A stretch of DNA of 64,000 nt, from assembly GCF_049562855.1 (NCBI RefSeq), contig NZ_CP186925.1, forward strand, positions 2,356,001 to 2,420,000, given 5' to 3'. The notes under the pieces are model-generated. The model did not search any database. It had not been told where the DNA came from and was given only the letters and a program-made list of their open reading frames with translations. This DNA is from Ruminococcus_C callidus. Lineage in GTDB: Bacteria > Bacillota > Clostridia > Oscillospirales > Ruminococcaceae. The translations under genes were made by a program, and so were the position numbers. This document shows, piece after piece, positions 43,894 through 52,074 of this stretch (the stretch's first letter is position 1; each line of letters starts with the position of its first letter).

Positions 43894-45136
43894 TAACTAC
43901 TTCCTTCTTCCCCGTCACATACTCAAATATCAGCGACTTCTTGTATTCCTCTATTGTTTCGATCTGCTGTTTCTTTTCGGCAATAATAATGTCAATTTCT
44001 GATATTTTGGTATCGAGGTAATCTGCGATTTTACGCTGCTCATCAAGTGGAGGAACAGGGATCATAAAATTGTTGAAAGCAGAAGTCTGTAATCTCCACC
44101 GCCCTAAATTAGACACACCTTGACCAAGAGAATAAAAGATACGGCTCATGTAGCAGCATTGCATGACATATTTGAAATAAGTAAGGTCATTATTCTCCTT
44201 ATCTCGCAGACGGAACACACGATAGTCAGGGCTTGTTACGCCGAACATCGTAGAGCAGTCCACCCAGCCAGTCAGCAAGTCCATGTGGTTCATAACATAA
44301 TCAGTAGGATAGACAAATTGATACCCTGCGTAGCTTTCTGCCTGCTGTCCGTTGTTACTTTCAATATCCTTGACCTTCAACCCTTTTTGAGTAACTGAAA
44401 GGACATCAAAGCCCTCTTGTCCTGCAATTCGCTTTACGATCTCAAAAACATATTTTATGTCGATCAACTCCCAGTTTTCGGGAATTGCAGTCCATACATC
44501 AGATACAGTGTTTTTCAAAGCGGCTTTCTTGATTCCCTTTGAAATGACACGAAATACCAGAGATTTCTTGTATTCTTCAAGGGCTTCAATTTGGGATTGA
44601 ATGTCGGAAACAAGAGATTCAAACTCACTGCATCTATCATCAAGATAACCAGCAATTCTTTTTTGTTCTGAGAGTTCAGGGAAAGCAATATAAGAATCGT
44701 TCATTATTCCCATTGTAATAAAGCCCATTGTCGTTTCATGTATTTCAGCACGCAAAGCATCTGTGAGCGAAATCAGGTAATAGTAGGCAAACATTTTGTC
44801 AATATCAATGCTTAAGCGTGTTTTCCAAATATGGTAGTGATAAATCACTTTTTCGCCGTGCCATATAACAGGGGCATAAGACATAGACCAAGAATATAAT
44901 AAATCACCATTATCACAGTATTTATCATCTGGCAGTTCTAAACTTGAAGTGTACCAAGTTGGATTTGAAAACAAGTTGCCCACACGGAGAATTCTATATT
45001 TCCCATCTTCCTCAAATTCGTTATCGCTGTATGCTCGTCCGTTGATAAGTTGAATAACGTATTTCTGCTTGCAACAATACCAATCTTTTGGTATAGTGCC
45101 AATCCACTCAATCCCACTATCCTTCATTTCACGCAT
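43886..45136 (-). CDS. hsdS: Type I restriction specificity subunit S
   Basis: 416 residues from the ATG at 45136 with GGGGTGTG upstream. Two target-recognition domains, each opened by a characteristic element (DSGIEWIGTIPKDW and TVSDVWTAIPENWELIDI) and each closed by a conserved helix (LSEQKRIAGYLDDRCSEFES near 170 and LDEQRKIADYLDTKISEIDI near 370). The two TRDs specify a bipartite DNA target, which cannot be read from sequence alone. It directs both methylation and cutting. Confidence 0.95.
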   Translation of the reverse strand: MREMKDSGIEWIGTIPKDWYCCKQKYVIQLINGRAYSDNEFEEDGKYRILRVGNLFSNPTWYTSSLELPDDKYCDNGDLLYSWSMSYAPVIWHGEKVIYHYHIWKTRLSIDIDKMFAYYYLISLTDALRAEIHETTMGFITMGIMNDSYIAFPELSEQKRIAGYLDDRCSEFESLVSDIQSQIEALEEYKKSLVFRVISKGIKKAALKNTVSDVWTAIPENWELIDIKYVFEIVKRIAGQEGFDVLSVTQKGLKVKDIESNNGQQAESYAGYQFVYPTDYVMNHMDLLTGWVDCSTMFGVTSPDYRVFRLRDKENNDLTYFKYVMQCCYMSRIFYSLGQGVSNLGRWRLQTSAFNNFMIPVPPLDEQRKIADYLDTKISEIDIIIAEKKQQIETIEEYKKSLIFEYVTGKKEVVNE

Positions 45137-45138
45137 AT

Positions 45139-45522
45139 TCACACCCCATATCTTACTCTGTTTTTAAGAGCGTTAAAGCCGATATGTGCCATAGCATACA
45201 CAATAAGTATAAGTGCAACAGCCCATGTAGCAAACCCGAACAGTCCCATTAAATAGAGGAGTCCGACATGAACACAGTAGAACATAAGATATAAGAAACT
45301 GCCCTTTGAAGGATTGTGCTCACTTCTTGAATAGTACAGTCCGACAAGTGCAAAAGTGAGCGCATGAAGCACAGGCTCTGCAAGATAGTTCATGACAATA
45401 GGTGTCATCGTCAATGTGTTTTCTCCAATAGTAACAGGGAAAGCAGTGCCTAATGAATCAAAGGGATTAGGCAGATAAAATGTTCTGATAATAACGCTCA
45501 GAGTTGCAATGAATTTATACAT
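45139..45522 (-). CDS. Small membrane protein between hsdM and hsdS
   Basis: 127 residues from the ATG at 45522 with AAAGGAGAT upstream. Three or four hydrophobic segments (around residues 5-20, 40-65, 75-95, 95-115), e.g. LALILIVYAMAH-like stretches, and no soluble domain. A membrane protein inserted between the methylase and specificity genes is not part of any standard type I system. It is in the same operon (14-base gap after hsdM, 2 bases before hsdS). Confidence 0.65.
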   Translation of the reverse strand: MYKFIATLSVIIRTFYLPNPFDSLGTAFPVTIGENTLTMTPIVMNYLAEPVLHALTFALVGLYYSRSEHNPSKGSFLYLMFYCVHVGLLYLMGLFGFATWAVALILIVYAMAHIGFNALKNRVRYGV

Positions 45523-45536
45523 ATAATCTCCTTTCA

Positions 45537-47624
45537 TTAGCCAAACAGCCGTGCGATACGCTCACTCACAGACTTTTCAAGCTCCAAGAACCGCTGTTCA
45601 AGCTCCTCGCTGGGTTTCGGCTGCTGATACTTATAGAAATATCTTGTAAACGGGATCTCCGCACCCGTCTTGACAATAGGCGACTTCTTGCTCAGATCTT
45701 CCTCAAAGAACCACTGTGCATCGGGAACATGGGGAAGCACCTCACGAGCCATATAGTCCTCGATGCTCTCGTCAAACTTCACGATCTCCGTGTCCTTTGT
45801 CTCTTTATCGTAGATGATGTTGCCCTTCTTGTCACGCTGAATCTCGGCAGACTTGTCCATGACCGACAGACCGTCAGCGATCTTGTCAAGGAGCTTCTTG
45901 TCTGTTGTTGCGGTGCTGAGTATCTTAGTCAGTACGGGCATAAATGCCGCAGGGGACAGATATACCGCATCGGAAACAGCACCGCTCAGCGATTCAATGA
46001 TCGCATCGTAAACGGGCTTGTTATTCTGATAGCTTTCGAGCTTCTTGACCTCTTTGCCCGTCAGCTCCTCTGCGTTTTCAAGCTCTGCCACCTTTGCAGG
46101 ATCGTACAGCGAGGAGAGCGAACCCTTTGACAGCATTGCCTGGATACACTCCTCGGTCACGGCATAGCTTCTCTGCAACGGCTGCATGACCGTGTACTCA
46201 CGATAGATGAACTCCGTGTTTGGGTATATCTTGCAAAGCTCGTTCTCAGCAAAGTCTGCATACAGCTTCGTGATAGCGGAACGGTCTTCGGGACTGATCT
46301 CGTTCTTCTTGTTTCCAAGAGCTTTGCGCAGCTTGTGGAAGATCGAACCTGCATCAATGAGCTGAATTTTACCACGGCGCTCCTCACGCTTGTTCTTCGA
46401 CAGCACCCAAATGTATGTAGCGATACCTGTGTTATAGAACAGGTCAACGGGAAGTGCGATAATTGCTTCTATCAGGTCATTTTCAAGCAGCCACCGTCTG
46501 ATCTGGCTCTCGCCCGAAGATGTACCGCCCGAAAAAAGTGGAGAGCCGTTCTCGATGATCGCAGCCCGACCGAGGGCATTGTCCATTTTATTCACAGCCG
46601 ACTGAATGAAAAGCAACTGCATATCGCCTGAACCTGGCAGTCCTGCACCAAAGCGACCGTCAAAGCCCTTCTGTTTTTCTTCCTTGACAGCCTGCTCAAC
46701 ACCCTCAGCAGCGTCCTTTCCGCCCCACGGCGTACCGAACGGCGGATTTTCGATCACGAAACGCATCTGTCTGTCAGGGAAACAGTCAGCCTTCATGGTA
46801 TCCTGCATACGGATATTCTCGGCATTCTGCCCCTTGATAAGCATTTCAGCCACGCACATCGCATAGGACTCAGGGTTGATCTCCTGTCCGAACAGACGCA
46901 CATTCGCAGTCGGGTTATAGCGATGAATGAAGTTGTATGAAGTAGAAAGCATACCGCCTGTGCCTGCTGCCTGGTCCAGTATGGTGATTTCCTTGTGGTC
47001 ATCGAAAATATCGTCACAGCCCTCTGCAAGCAGAATGTTTACCATGAGCTTGATAATATCTCTGCCCGTGTAGTGATCGCCGGCTTCGGCATTTTCAGAG
47101 AACCTACGAATCAAGTCCTCAAAGATGTATCCCATTTTAACATTGTCAATGGTCTTGGGATCGAGGTCAAGCTCCGAGAATGCCTTTACCACCGACAGCA
47201 GACGGTTGTTCTTATCCATCTTGTCGATCTGCTTGTCAAAGTCAAGGCTTTTGATGATGTCCTGCACATTGGCAGAAAAGCCCTCGATATAGTTGCGGAA
47301 ATTCGCTGCGAGGTGGTCGGGATCATTGACAAGTTCTGCAAGGGTGTACTCGCTCGTATTGAAGAACTGATACCCCGATACACGGCACATAGCTTTTGCA
47401 GGATATGCAGGATTCTTCTTGTACTGCTCCACGACAGCCTGCTTCGTAGCTTCCAATGCGCACTCAAAGCGGCGGATAATGACCATAGGAATAATAACGT
47501 CCTTGTACTTGTCGCTCTGGTATGTACCTCTCAGCTTATTGGCGATAGACCAAATGAAGCCCACCTCGGTGGAAACATCTACGGGAGCATCGTCCCACAT
47601 GACATCTATCTTATGTTCGCTCAT
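45537..47624 (-). CDS. hsdM: Type I DNA adenine methyltransferase subunit M
   Basis: 695 residues, larger than the usual about 520, with an extra C-terminal region. Motif I is DQAAGTGGM near residue 218 and motif IV NPPFGTPWG near 292, the gamma-type N6-adenine methylase layout. The N-terminal HsdM helical domain (EVGFIWSIANKLRG...) precedes it. The C-terminal part (about 540-695) is rich in Lys/Glu. Methylates host DNA at the HsdS target and forms the restriction complex with HsdR. Confidence 0.95.
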   Translation of the reverse strand: MSEHKIDVMWDDAPVDVSTEVGFIWSIANKLRGTYQSDKYKDVIIPMVIIRRFECALEATKQAVVEQYKKNPAYPAKAMCRVSGYQFFNTSEYTLAELVNDPDHLAANFRNYIEGFSANVQDIIKSLDFDKQIDKMDKNNRLLSVVKAFSELDLDPKTIDNVKMGYIFEDLIRRFSENAEAGDHYTGRDIIKLMVNILLAEGCDDIFDDHKEITILDQAAGTGGMLSTSYNFIHRYNPTANVRLFGQEINPESYAMCVAEMLIKGQNAENIRMQDTMKADCFPDRQMRFVIENPPFGTPWGGKDAAEGVEQAVKEEKQKGFDGRFGAGLPGSGDMQLLFIQSAVNKMDNALGRAAIIENGSPLFSGGTSSGESQIRRWLLENDLIEAIIALPVDLFYNTGIATYIWVLSKNKREERRGKIQLIDAGSIFHKLRKALGNKKNEISPEDRSAITKLYADFAENELCKIYPNTEFIYREYTVMQPLQRSYAVTEECIQAMLSKGSLSSLYDPAKVAELENAEELTGKEVKKLESYQNNKPVYDAIIESLSGAVSDAVYLSPAAFMPVLTKILSTATTDKKLLDKIADGLSVMDKSAEIQRDKKGNIIYDKETKDTEIVKFDESIEDYMAREVLPHVPDAQWFFEEDLSKKSPIVKTGAEIPFTRYFYKYQQPKPSEELEQRFLELEKSVSERIARLFG

Positions 47625-47630
47625 TATTAT

Positions 47631-48593
47631 TTACTCCAATCTTGATTTCATTTTTTCGACAATATCATATATCTCGGCATCAAGAACAAAAGGCTCTGTA
47701 AAGGCATTCAGGACAATGCCGGATACATTCTTTTCGTTATTCCTTGCCATAGGGATAACCTCTAAAAGAGGCTTCTGGATCTTTGAGAAGTGCTCGCCGT
47801 ATTCGCCCATTTCTTCTTCACTCGAAAAGACAGGGAAATAGAACTGATCGCCATTCTGCAAAATATCTGGAACCAATCTTACTTCATCGTTAGTGGTGAA
47901 TTCTTCGCCCACCAATGCAGAGAGATCATCTTCGGCATCTTTCATAGCTTGCTCGAAACGAGCCATATCAGCTTCACTCATGACAGCATTACATGGTATC
48001 CAAACATAACTGTCTCTCAGAAATTCAAGTACATCTAAGAAGTGATCTTCGATTCTTTCCTTATTGAAAACTGCTACCGCTTCTTTCAGCAATGTGCCAT
48101 CTTCCAAGTCCTCAGCGGTCAGTTTTCGGCTGGGTGTCATATCAGTGTAAAGAATAATACTCTCATCTTCCTGCTTCTGAACAAAGAACGCAACCTTTTC
48201 GCCACTATGATAGCCAAAGTCTTGGTCTGGCTCATTCAGCAGCGTTCCCATGATAAAATGATCGCCAAGACCAATAATTCGTACCCAACAGCCTTCCGGA
48301 TTCAAGCCCTCTCTTGTCAAGTAAACCATCACATCATCGGGGTAGAAATCGTGACGAGACTTATCTAAAAAGCCCATTTTGCGGGTTTCCTCAATTTCTT
48401 CTGAAGCCTCATAATGCTTTAGCACATCGAGCTTTTCGGCGTATTTATTGCTCAAACCTCCGTCTGCATCGTCAAAGAAGAAGAACTCATCGTCAATTAC
48501 AGCACCCACACGAATAAAGGCTCTTGTTTCAACGGAAGTGTCGAAAAATGTAAAACCGTCACCGTCTTTGAAGCCTGCGGCCAATACTTCCAT
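47631..48593 (-). CDS. SseB-like protein heading the type I operon
   Basis: 320 residues. C-terminal about 200-300 resembles the SseB N-terminal domain: SYVWIPCNAVMSEADMARFE, then DQFYFPVFSSEEEMGEY and a closing LNAFTEPFVLD. The middle (CWVRIIGLGDHFIMGTLLNEP and DFGYHSGEKVAFFV) resembles DUF2314-type domains. Its start ATG at 48593 lacks a ribosome binding site and lies only 17 bases from the IS3 element, so the true N-terminus may have been cut away. Role unknown. Confidence 0.6.
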   Translation of the reverse strand: MEVLAAGFKDGDGFTFFDTSVETRAFIRVGAVIDDEFFFFDDADGGLSNKYAEKLDVLKHYEASEEIEETRKMGFLDKSRHDFYPDDVMVYLTREGLNPEGCWVRIIGLGDHFIMGTLLNEPDQDFGYHSGEKVAFFVQKQEDESIILYTDMTPSRKLTAEDLEDGTLLKEAVAVFNKERIEDHFLDVLEFLRDSYVWIPCNAVMSEADMARFEQAMKDAEDDLSALVGEEFTTNDEVRLVPDILQNGDQFYFPVFSSEEEMGEYGEHFSKIQKPLLEVIPMARNNEKNVSGIVLNAFTEPFVLDAEIYDIVEKMKSRLE

Positions 48594-48656
48594 AGTTAAG
48601 CCAGCATCGTGATATTGTCAATAACACTTGACACATTAACCGCAAGGATTTTGAAG

Positions 48657-49652
48657 TTAAGCAGCGATAGTCAAAGCAGAATAGAACCTACGCCGTTTTA
48701 CAGCTGGTGGGAGCCCGCCGATTGCCGAGCAGATTCTGCGGTTGCTCCAGTAACTCATAAAATATCGCCAGGCCATCGTTTTTAATGCTTCAATCGTATA
48801 ATCTTCAGATCTTCTGCCTCTATTATAAAACAATTCCTCCTTCATTCTTGCCCATATGCTTTCGCATCTTGCATTATCGTGGCATCTTCCTCCTGCACTG
48901 TTCATGCTCTGGACAATGCCGTATTTTTGAATGGCTGCCCGATAAGCAGCACTTGTGTACTGGCTGCCGCGGTCGGAATGCACAATGGCTCCGCGAATCT
49001 CCGGATACCGCAAGCTCGCTTTTTTCAGTGTTTCACAACATAGTTCAGCTCGCATATGATCTGCCATGGCAAGACCATTTGGCATCAGGTCATAGCAATC
49101 AAAAATTGCCGAAACATACAGCTTTCCGTCTTTTGCCTTGATTTCAGTAATGTCTGTAACGCATTTTTTCAAAGGTGCATCTGCTGTAAAATCACGTTTC
49201 AGAAGATCATCAGATTTGCGTGCTTCCCGGTCTGCTTTGGTAATTCCGTTGGGCTTTCGCTTGGGTCTATGGATCAGGTTTATCTGCTCCATCACACTGC
49301 GGACAGTTGCTTCGCATGGTATCGTGATGCCATCAAGCTTGCCGACTTCTTTTCTGTACTTGAGTGCCTGATACATACGTACTCTTCCGTAATCCGCATT
49401 TTCTTCGTCCTCATCATGAATTTTCAACATGGCGTCAGCAAGCGGCTGATACTTCCAGGGTTTGCCCTTACGTTCAAGATAATCGTAAAACGCCTGTCTG
49501 CTGACTTGCAGCGTGTTGCAGTAAAAACTGATCTTTCCGATGTTTCTGCCGTCATCTGTCCGGATCGCAATATACATCAGCCTTTGTTCTTTCCCGATTT
49601 CTGACGGCTGGCAGCGAAAAAAGCCACTGCATCCTCCAAAAAGCTCATTCAT
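48657..49652 (-). CDS. IS3-family transposase OrfB (DDE subunit)
   Basis: 331 residues with the HTH_21 segment DEENADYGRVRMYQAL, DDE motifs VTDITEIKAKDGK, VHSDRGSQYTS and CESIWARMKEE. Complete length. Its frame differs from orfA, so it depends on frameshifting or reinitiation. Confidence 0.93.
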   Translation of the reverse strand: MNELFGGCSGFFRCQPSEIGKEQRLMYIAIRTDDGRNIGKISFYCNTLQVSRQAFYDYLERKGKPWKYQPLADAMLKIHDEDEENADYGRVRMYQALKYRKEVGKLDGITIPCEATVRSVMEQINLIHRPKRKPNGITKADREARKSDDLLKRDFTADAPLKKCVTDITEIKAKDGKLYVSAIFDCYDLMPNGLAMADHMRAELCCETLKKASLRYPEIRGAIVHSDRGSQYTSAAYRAAIQKYGIVQSMNSAGGRCHDNARCESIWARMKEELFYNRGRRSEDYTIEALKTMAWRYFMSYWSNRRICSAIGGLPPAVKRRRFYSALTIAA

Positions 49653-49950
49653 TTCGCAAAAACTTATTTATTTTGCTTAGCCGCTTGTTTTCTTTTTCCA
49701 ATGCTTTGATCCGCTTTCTCAGCTGCTGGTTTTCTTCGGCGATATTCAGAGATTCTTCCGGGCTGCGTTCTCCGCAGCCGATATCAAGGCTTCCTATCCT
49801 TGCTTTTCTGATCCAGCCGTACAGCGTATTTACGGGTATCTGAAGTTCATTCGCTGCTTTTACCGCACCCATCTTTTTTGCAAGCTTTACTGCCTGCACT
49901 TTGTACTCATTTTCATATTGTTTATTTTCTGACATTCCTTTTTCCTCCAT
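49645..49950 (-). CDS. IS3-family transposase OrfA, prematurely ended
   Basis: 101 residues, identical over its first 90 or so to the 117-residue OrfA at 36204. The tail MNAFLEDAAAFFAASRQK of that copy is replaced by INKFLRNE because of a 20-base partial duplication at 49640-49676, which shifts the frame. The slippery CTTTTTTC site therefore is no longer in the OrfA frame. Element activity is doubtful. Confidence 0.8.
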   Translation of the reverse strand: MEEKGMSENKQYENEYKVQAVKLAKKMGAVKAANELQIPVNTLYGWIRKARIGSLDIGCGERSPEESLNIAEENQQLRKRIKALEKENKRLSKINKFLRNE

Positions 49951-50069
49951 TTCTTCCTTTTCCTATTTTATTTCTTTGAGGTTAGGGTGTCAAGTTTTAT
50001 TATACTACATCAACCACAAAACAACATAATTCTACAACCACTTTCAGACAATACAGCAGACTGTCACTC

Positions 50070-51716
50070 TTACTTTATTTTATAGTAAGCAAATTTTCCC
50101 TTTCCAACGAGCAAAAGCTTTCCTTCTTCCGTCATCTTAACAAGCAGACGATATGCCTGCCCCTGATTAAGATGCAAAAGCTGCATTACATCCTTTCTAG
50201 TTACTTTGCCTTGATTATTTTTTGCAAACTTCAAAACAAGTTCTGGATAACGAATCCGATCAATCCCTGTCTGCCGCACGTATCCAATTACATTGTCCGC
50301 ATTTTTATAAAGTGCTGCACTCAAAATATAAGCTCTGCTGTTTCCATTTCCGTCCGCTTCCACAAGTCCGGATTCAACTAATTTTTCAACGGTTGTGCGT
50401 ACTTTGTACTCGTTGAGATGAATCATATGTGCAAGTTCTCCAAGCCGCAGTCTTCGATTGGATTTCAGAGCATTTAATATCAGCAATGCATTGATAGATA
50501 ATGGTCTGCCGATCTTGCTTTGTTCTTCTGCAATCATTTTAATAAACGCCTTATCCGGCAAACTTTTAGGAATAAATAGTTTTACTTGATTTGTATTGGA
50601 TTCTGAATAGTCCGGCAATGATTTTCCATAGGAAAGTGAGCCTTCAAAAATACGATCTACGCCTCGTCCAGTACGCTCTGCAAGACCGATTCGCTTTAAT
50701 ACATCAGCAAGTGCAGGATTTCTTCCATGTGGTTCGGCTGTCAATAAATTTTCAATTGTTACACCTTCAATAAATCCACCCGGATTACTGATGGTCAAAC
50801 CATCATCATCCAGTAAAACACGAACACGTCCCAACATCGTATAATCCCGATGGCAGAAAGCATTTACCAATGCCTCTCGAAATGCCCTTTTATCAAAATC
50901 CGGAATGGAAATTCGAAACAGTCCTTCTTCCATTTCTTTTGTATGGTTTCTGGCATCCATATATGATTCTATTTTCTCAAAAGCCATCAATATCGGCAAT
51001 ACAAAGGATTCATTTACTGCTACATCCGTTCCCTGTAGTTCTTGAAAGGCTGCTTCAGCAGTCGGAACAAGCGTTGAAAGCCGTTCTCGGCGTCCTATTA
51101 GTAACATACCACAGTAAGTAGGAACAAAAGTACCATTTTGTTCTACTGCCAAACGAAGTGCAAAATCTAATTCCGTATCATCAAGATCAAGCAAATTTTT
51201 TTCACCATGATAATTTTGTATAATGTTACGAAGATGTTCTCGTTCTACCGGATCTAAATCTGAATATACTGCCTCCGGAACAGGCTGAGCAGAATAATCC
51301 AGCATACGCAAAGAAGAAAGCCGTGTATTCATTTCATATGGATACATCGGGATATTTTCCGGCTCTCCATCTAATTTTATGCGTCTTCTCAGAACTTTTC
51401 CATTTGAAGCAGCAACAATCGCTGTATATTTCGGAACTGTTACGATCAAGTACTTTACATCATCTGCATCCATAAGTTCCGTTTGAACTGCAACAGGTGG
51501 AATCGTCTTATTGGCAATAAATGCTGCCAACTTAGAAGGATCCTTGTGAGACGGATGCAGTCCTGTAATATCACCATTATCTTCTACACCAAGAAAAAAT
51601 TTACCACCGTCAGTATTCGCAAAAGCAACTACACTTTCGATTATCACATCATCTGATAACTTTTTCAGATCGCTCTTGAATTCAACCGTCATATTTTCTC
51701 GAAATCCAATATTCAT
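50070..51716 (-). CDS. AlbA_2/ATP-binding transcriptional regulator (DUF-type, schlafen-like N-domain)
   Basis: 548 residues from the ATG at 51716 (AAAAGGAGTG upstream). N-terminal AlbA_2 domain: ENMTVEFKSDLKKLSDDVI, ESVVAFANTDGGKFFLGVED. Middle: GHKL-like ATPase with REALVNAFCHRDYTM, ISNPGGFIEGV and RNPALADVLKRIGLAERTGRG. C-terminal winged helices (LRLGELAHMIHLNEYKVRTT and GKVTRKDVMQLLHLNQGQAYR). Such proteins are common in Firmicutes as presumed regulators. The promoter at 51716-51905 carries inverted repeats likely to be its own operator. Confidence 0.88.
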   Translation of the reverse strand: MNIGFRENMTVEFKSDLKKLSDDVIIESVVAFANTDGGKFFLGVEDNGDITGLHPSHKDPSKLAAFIANKTIPPVAVQTELMDADDVKYLIVTVPKYTAIVAASNGKVLRRRIKLDGEPENIPMYPYEMNTRLSSLRMLDYSAQPVPEAVYSDLDPVEREHLRNIIQNYHGEKNLLDLDDTELDFALRLAVEQNGTFVPTYCGMLLIGRRERLSTLVPTAEAAFQELQGTDVAVNESFVLPILMAFEKIESYMDARNHTKEMEEGLFRISIPDFDKRAFREALVNAFCHRDYTMLGRVRVLLDDDGLTISNPGGFIEGVTIENLLTAEPHGRNPALADVLKRIGLAERTGRGVDRIFEGSLSYGKSLPDYSESNTNQVKLFIPKSLPDKAFIKMIAEEQSKIGRPLSINALLILNALKSNRRLRLGELAHMIHLNEYKVRTTVEKLVESGLVEADGNGNSRAYILSAALYKNADNVIGYVRQTGIDRIRYPELVLKFAKNNQGKVTRKDVMQLLHLNQGQAYRLLVKMTEEGKLLLVGKGKFAYYKIK

Positions 51717-51725
51717 TTTAACACT

Positions 51726-51905
51726 CCTTTTACGCTCGGTGAGCATTGAATCAAATTCATTATAACACGACCGAGCGTTAAAAGCAAGCGTTAAACGATA
51801 AAAAATTTTATTTGCATTTGAAAAAAGCACGGAATTTCGGAACGTTTATAGAATTTGGTTTAACACTCGCTAACGCTCGCTTCGTGCGTTAAACCGAGTG
51901 TTAAA
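51726..51905 (-). promoter_or_regulatory. Dyad-rich promoter of the AlbA_2 regulator
   Basis: On the minus strand: -35 TTGCTT, 17 bases, -10 TATAAT at about 51759-51764. ACGCTCGGT (51732-51740) and its complement ACCGAGCGT (51770-51778) flank the -10. A second pair, TTTAACACTCG and CGAGTGTTAAA, with GCGTTA variants between, lies at about 51859-51905. The half-sites share the pattern CGAGNGTTAAA, suggesting operator sites for one repressor. Confidence 0.65.
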
Positions 51906-51992
51906 ATGACTTTGGCTCATTTTCCAATATATTTTAAGGATAGATTTTCAAAAAGCACATCACCTTCCTCACTCCTAAAAAGCCATAAAACA

Positions 51993-52030
51993 ACCAGCCT
52001 GAGATTCCAATCGCAGAACCTCAGGCTGGT
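51993..52030 (-). terminator. Terminator between the regulator and the STAND kinase gene
   Basis: Perfect 11-base stem ACCAGCCTGAG/CTCAGGCTGGT with a 16-base loop; followed on the minus strand by TGTTTTATGGCTTTTT. It follows the STAND kinase gene, which ends at 52075. Confidence 0.5.
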
Positions 52031-52074
52031 CTTATCTTTATATACCGTGAAAAAAGTGACACACTTTCCTCAAA

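Larger units (their letters stand above)
48610..50012 (-). mobile_element. IS3-family element, complete (1403 bp)
   Basis: Inverted ends start TGATATTGTCAATAACACTT at the left and, from the other strand, TGATGTAGTATAATAAAACT at the right, both leading to a shared CTTGACAC core. Encodes orfA and orfB. No target duplication could be identified. A truncated copy in the same orientation lies at 35951-36619. Confidence 0.88.
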
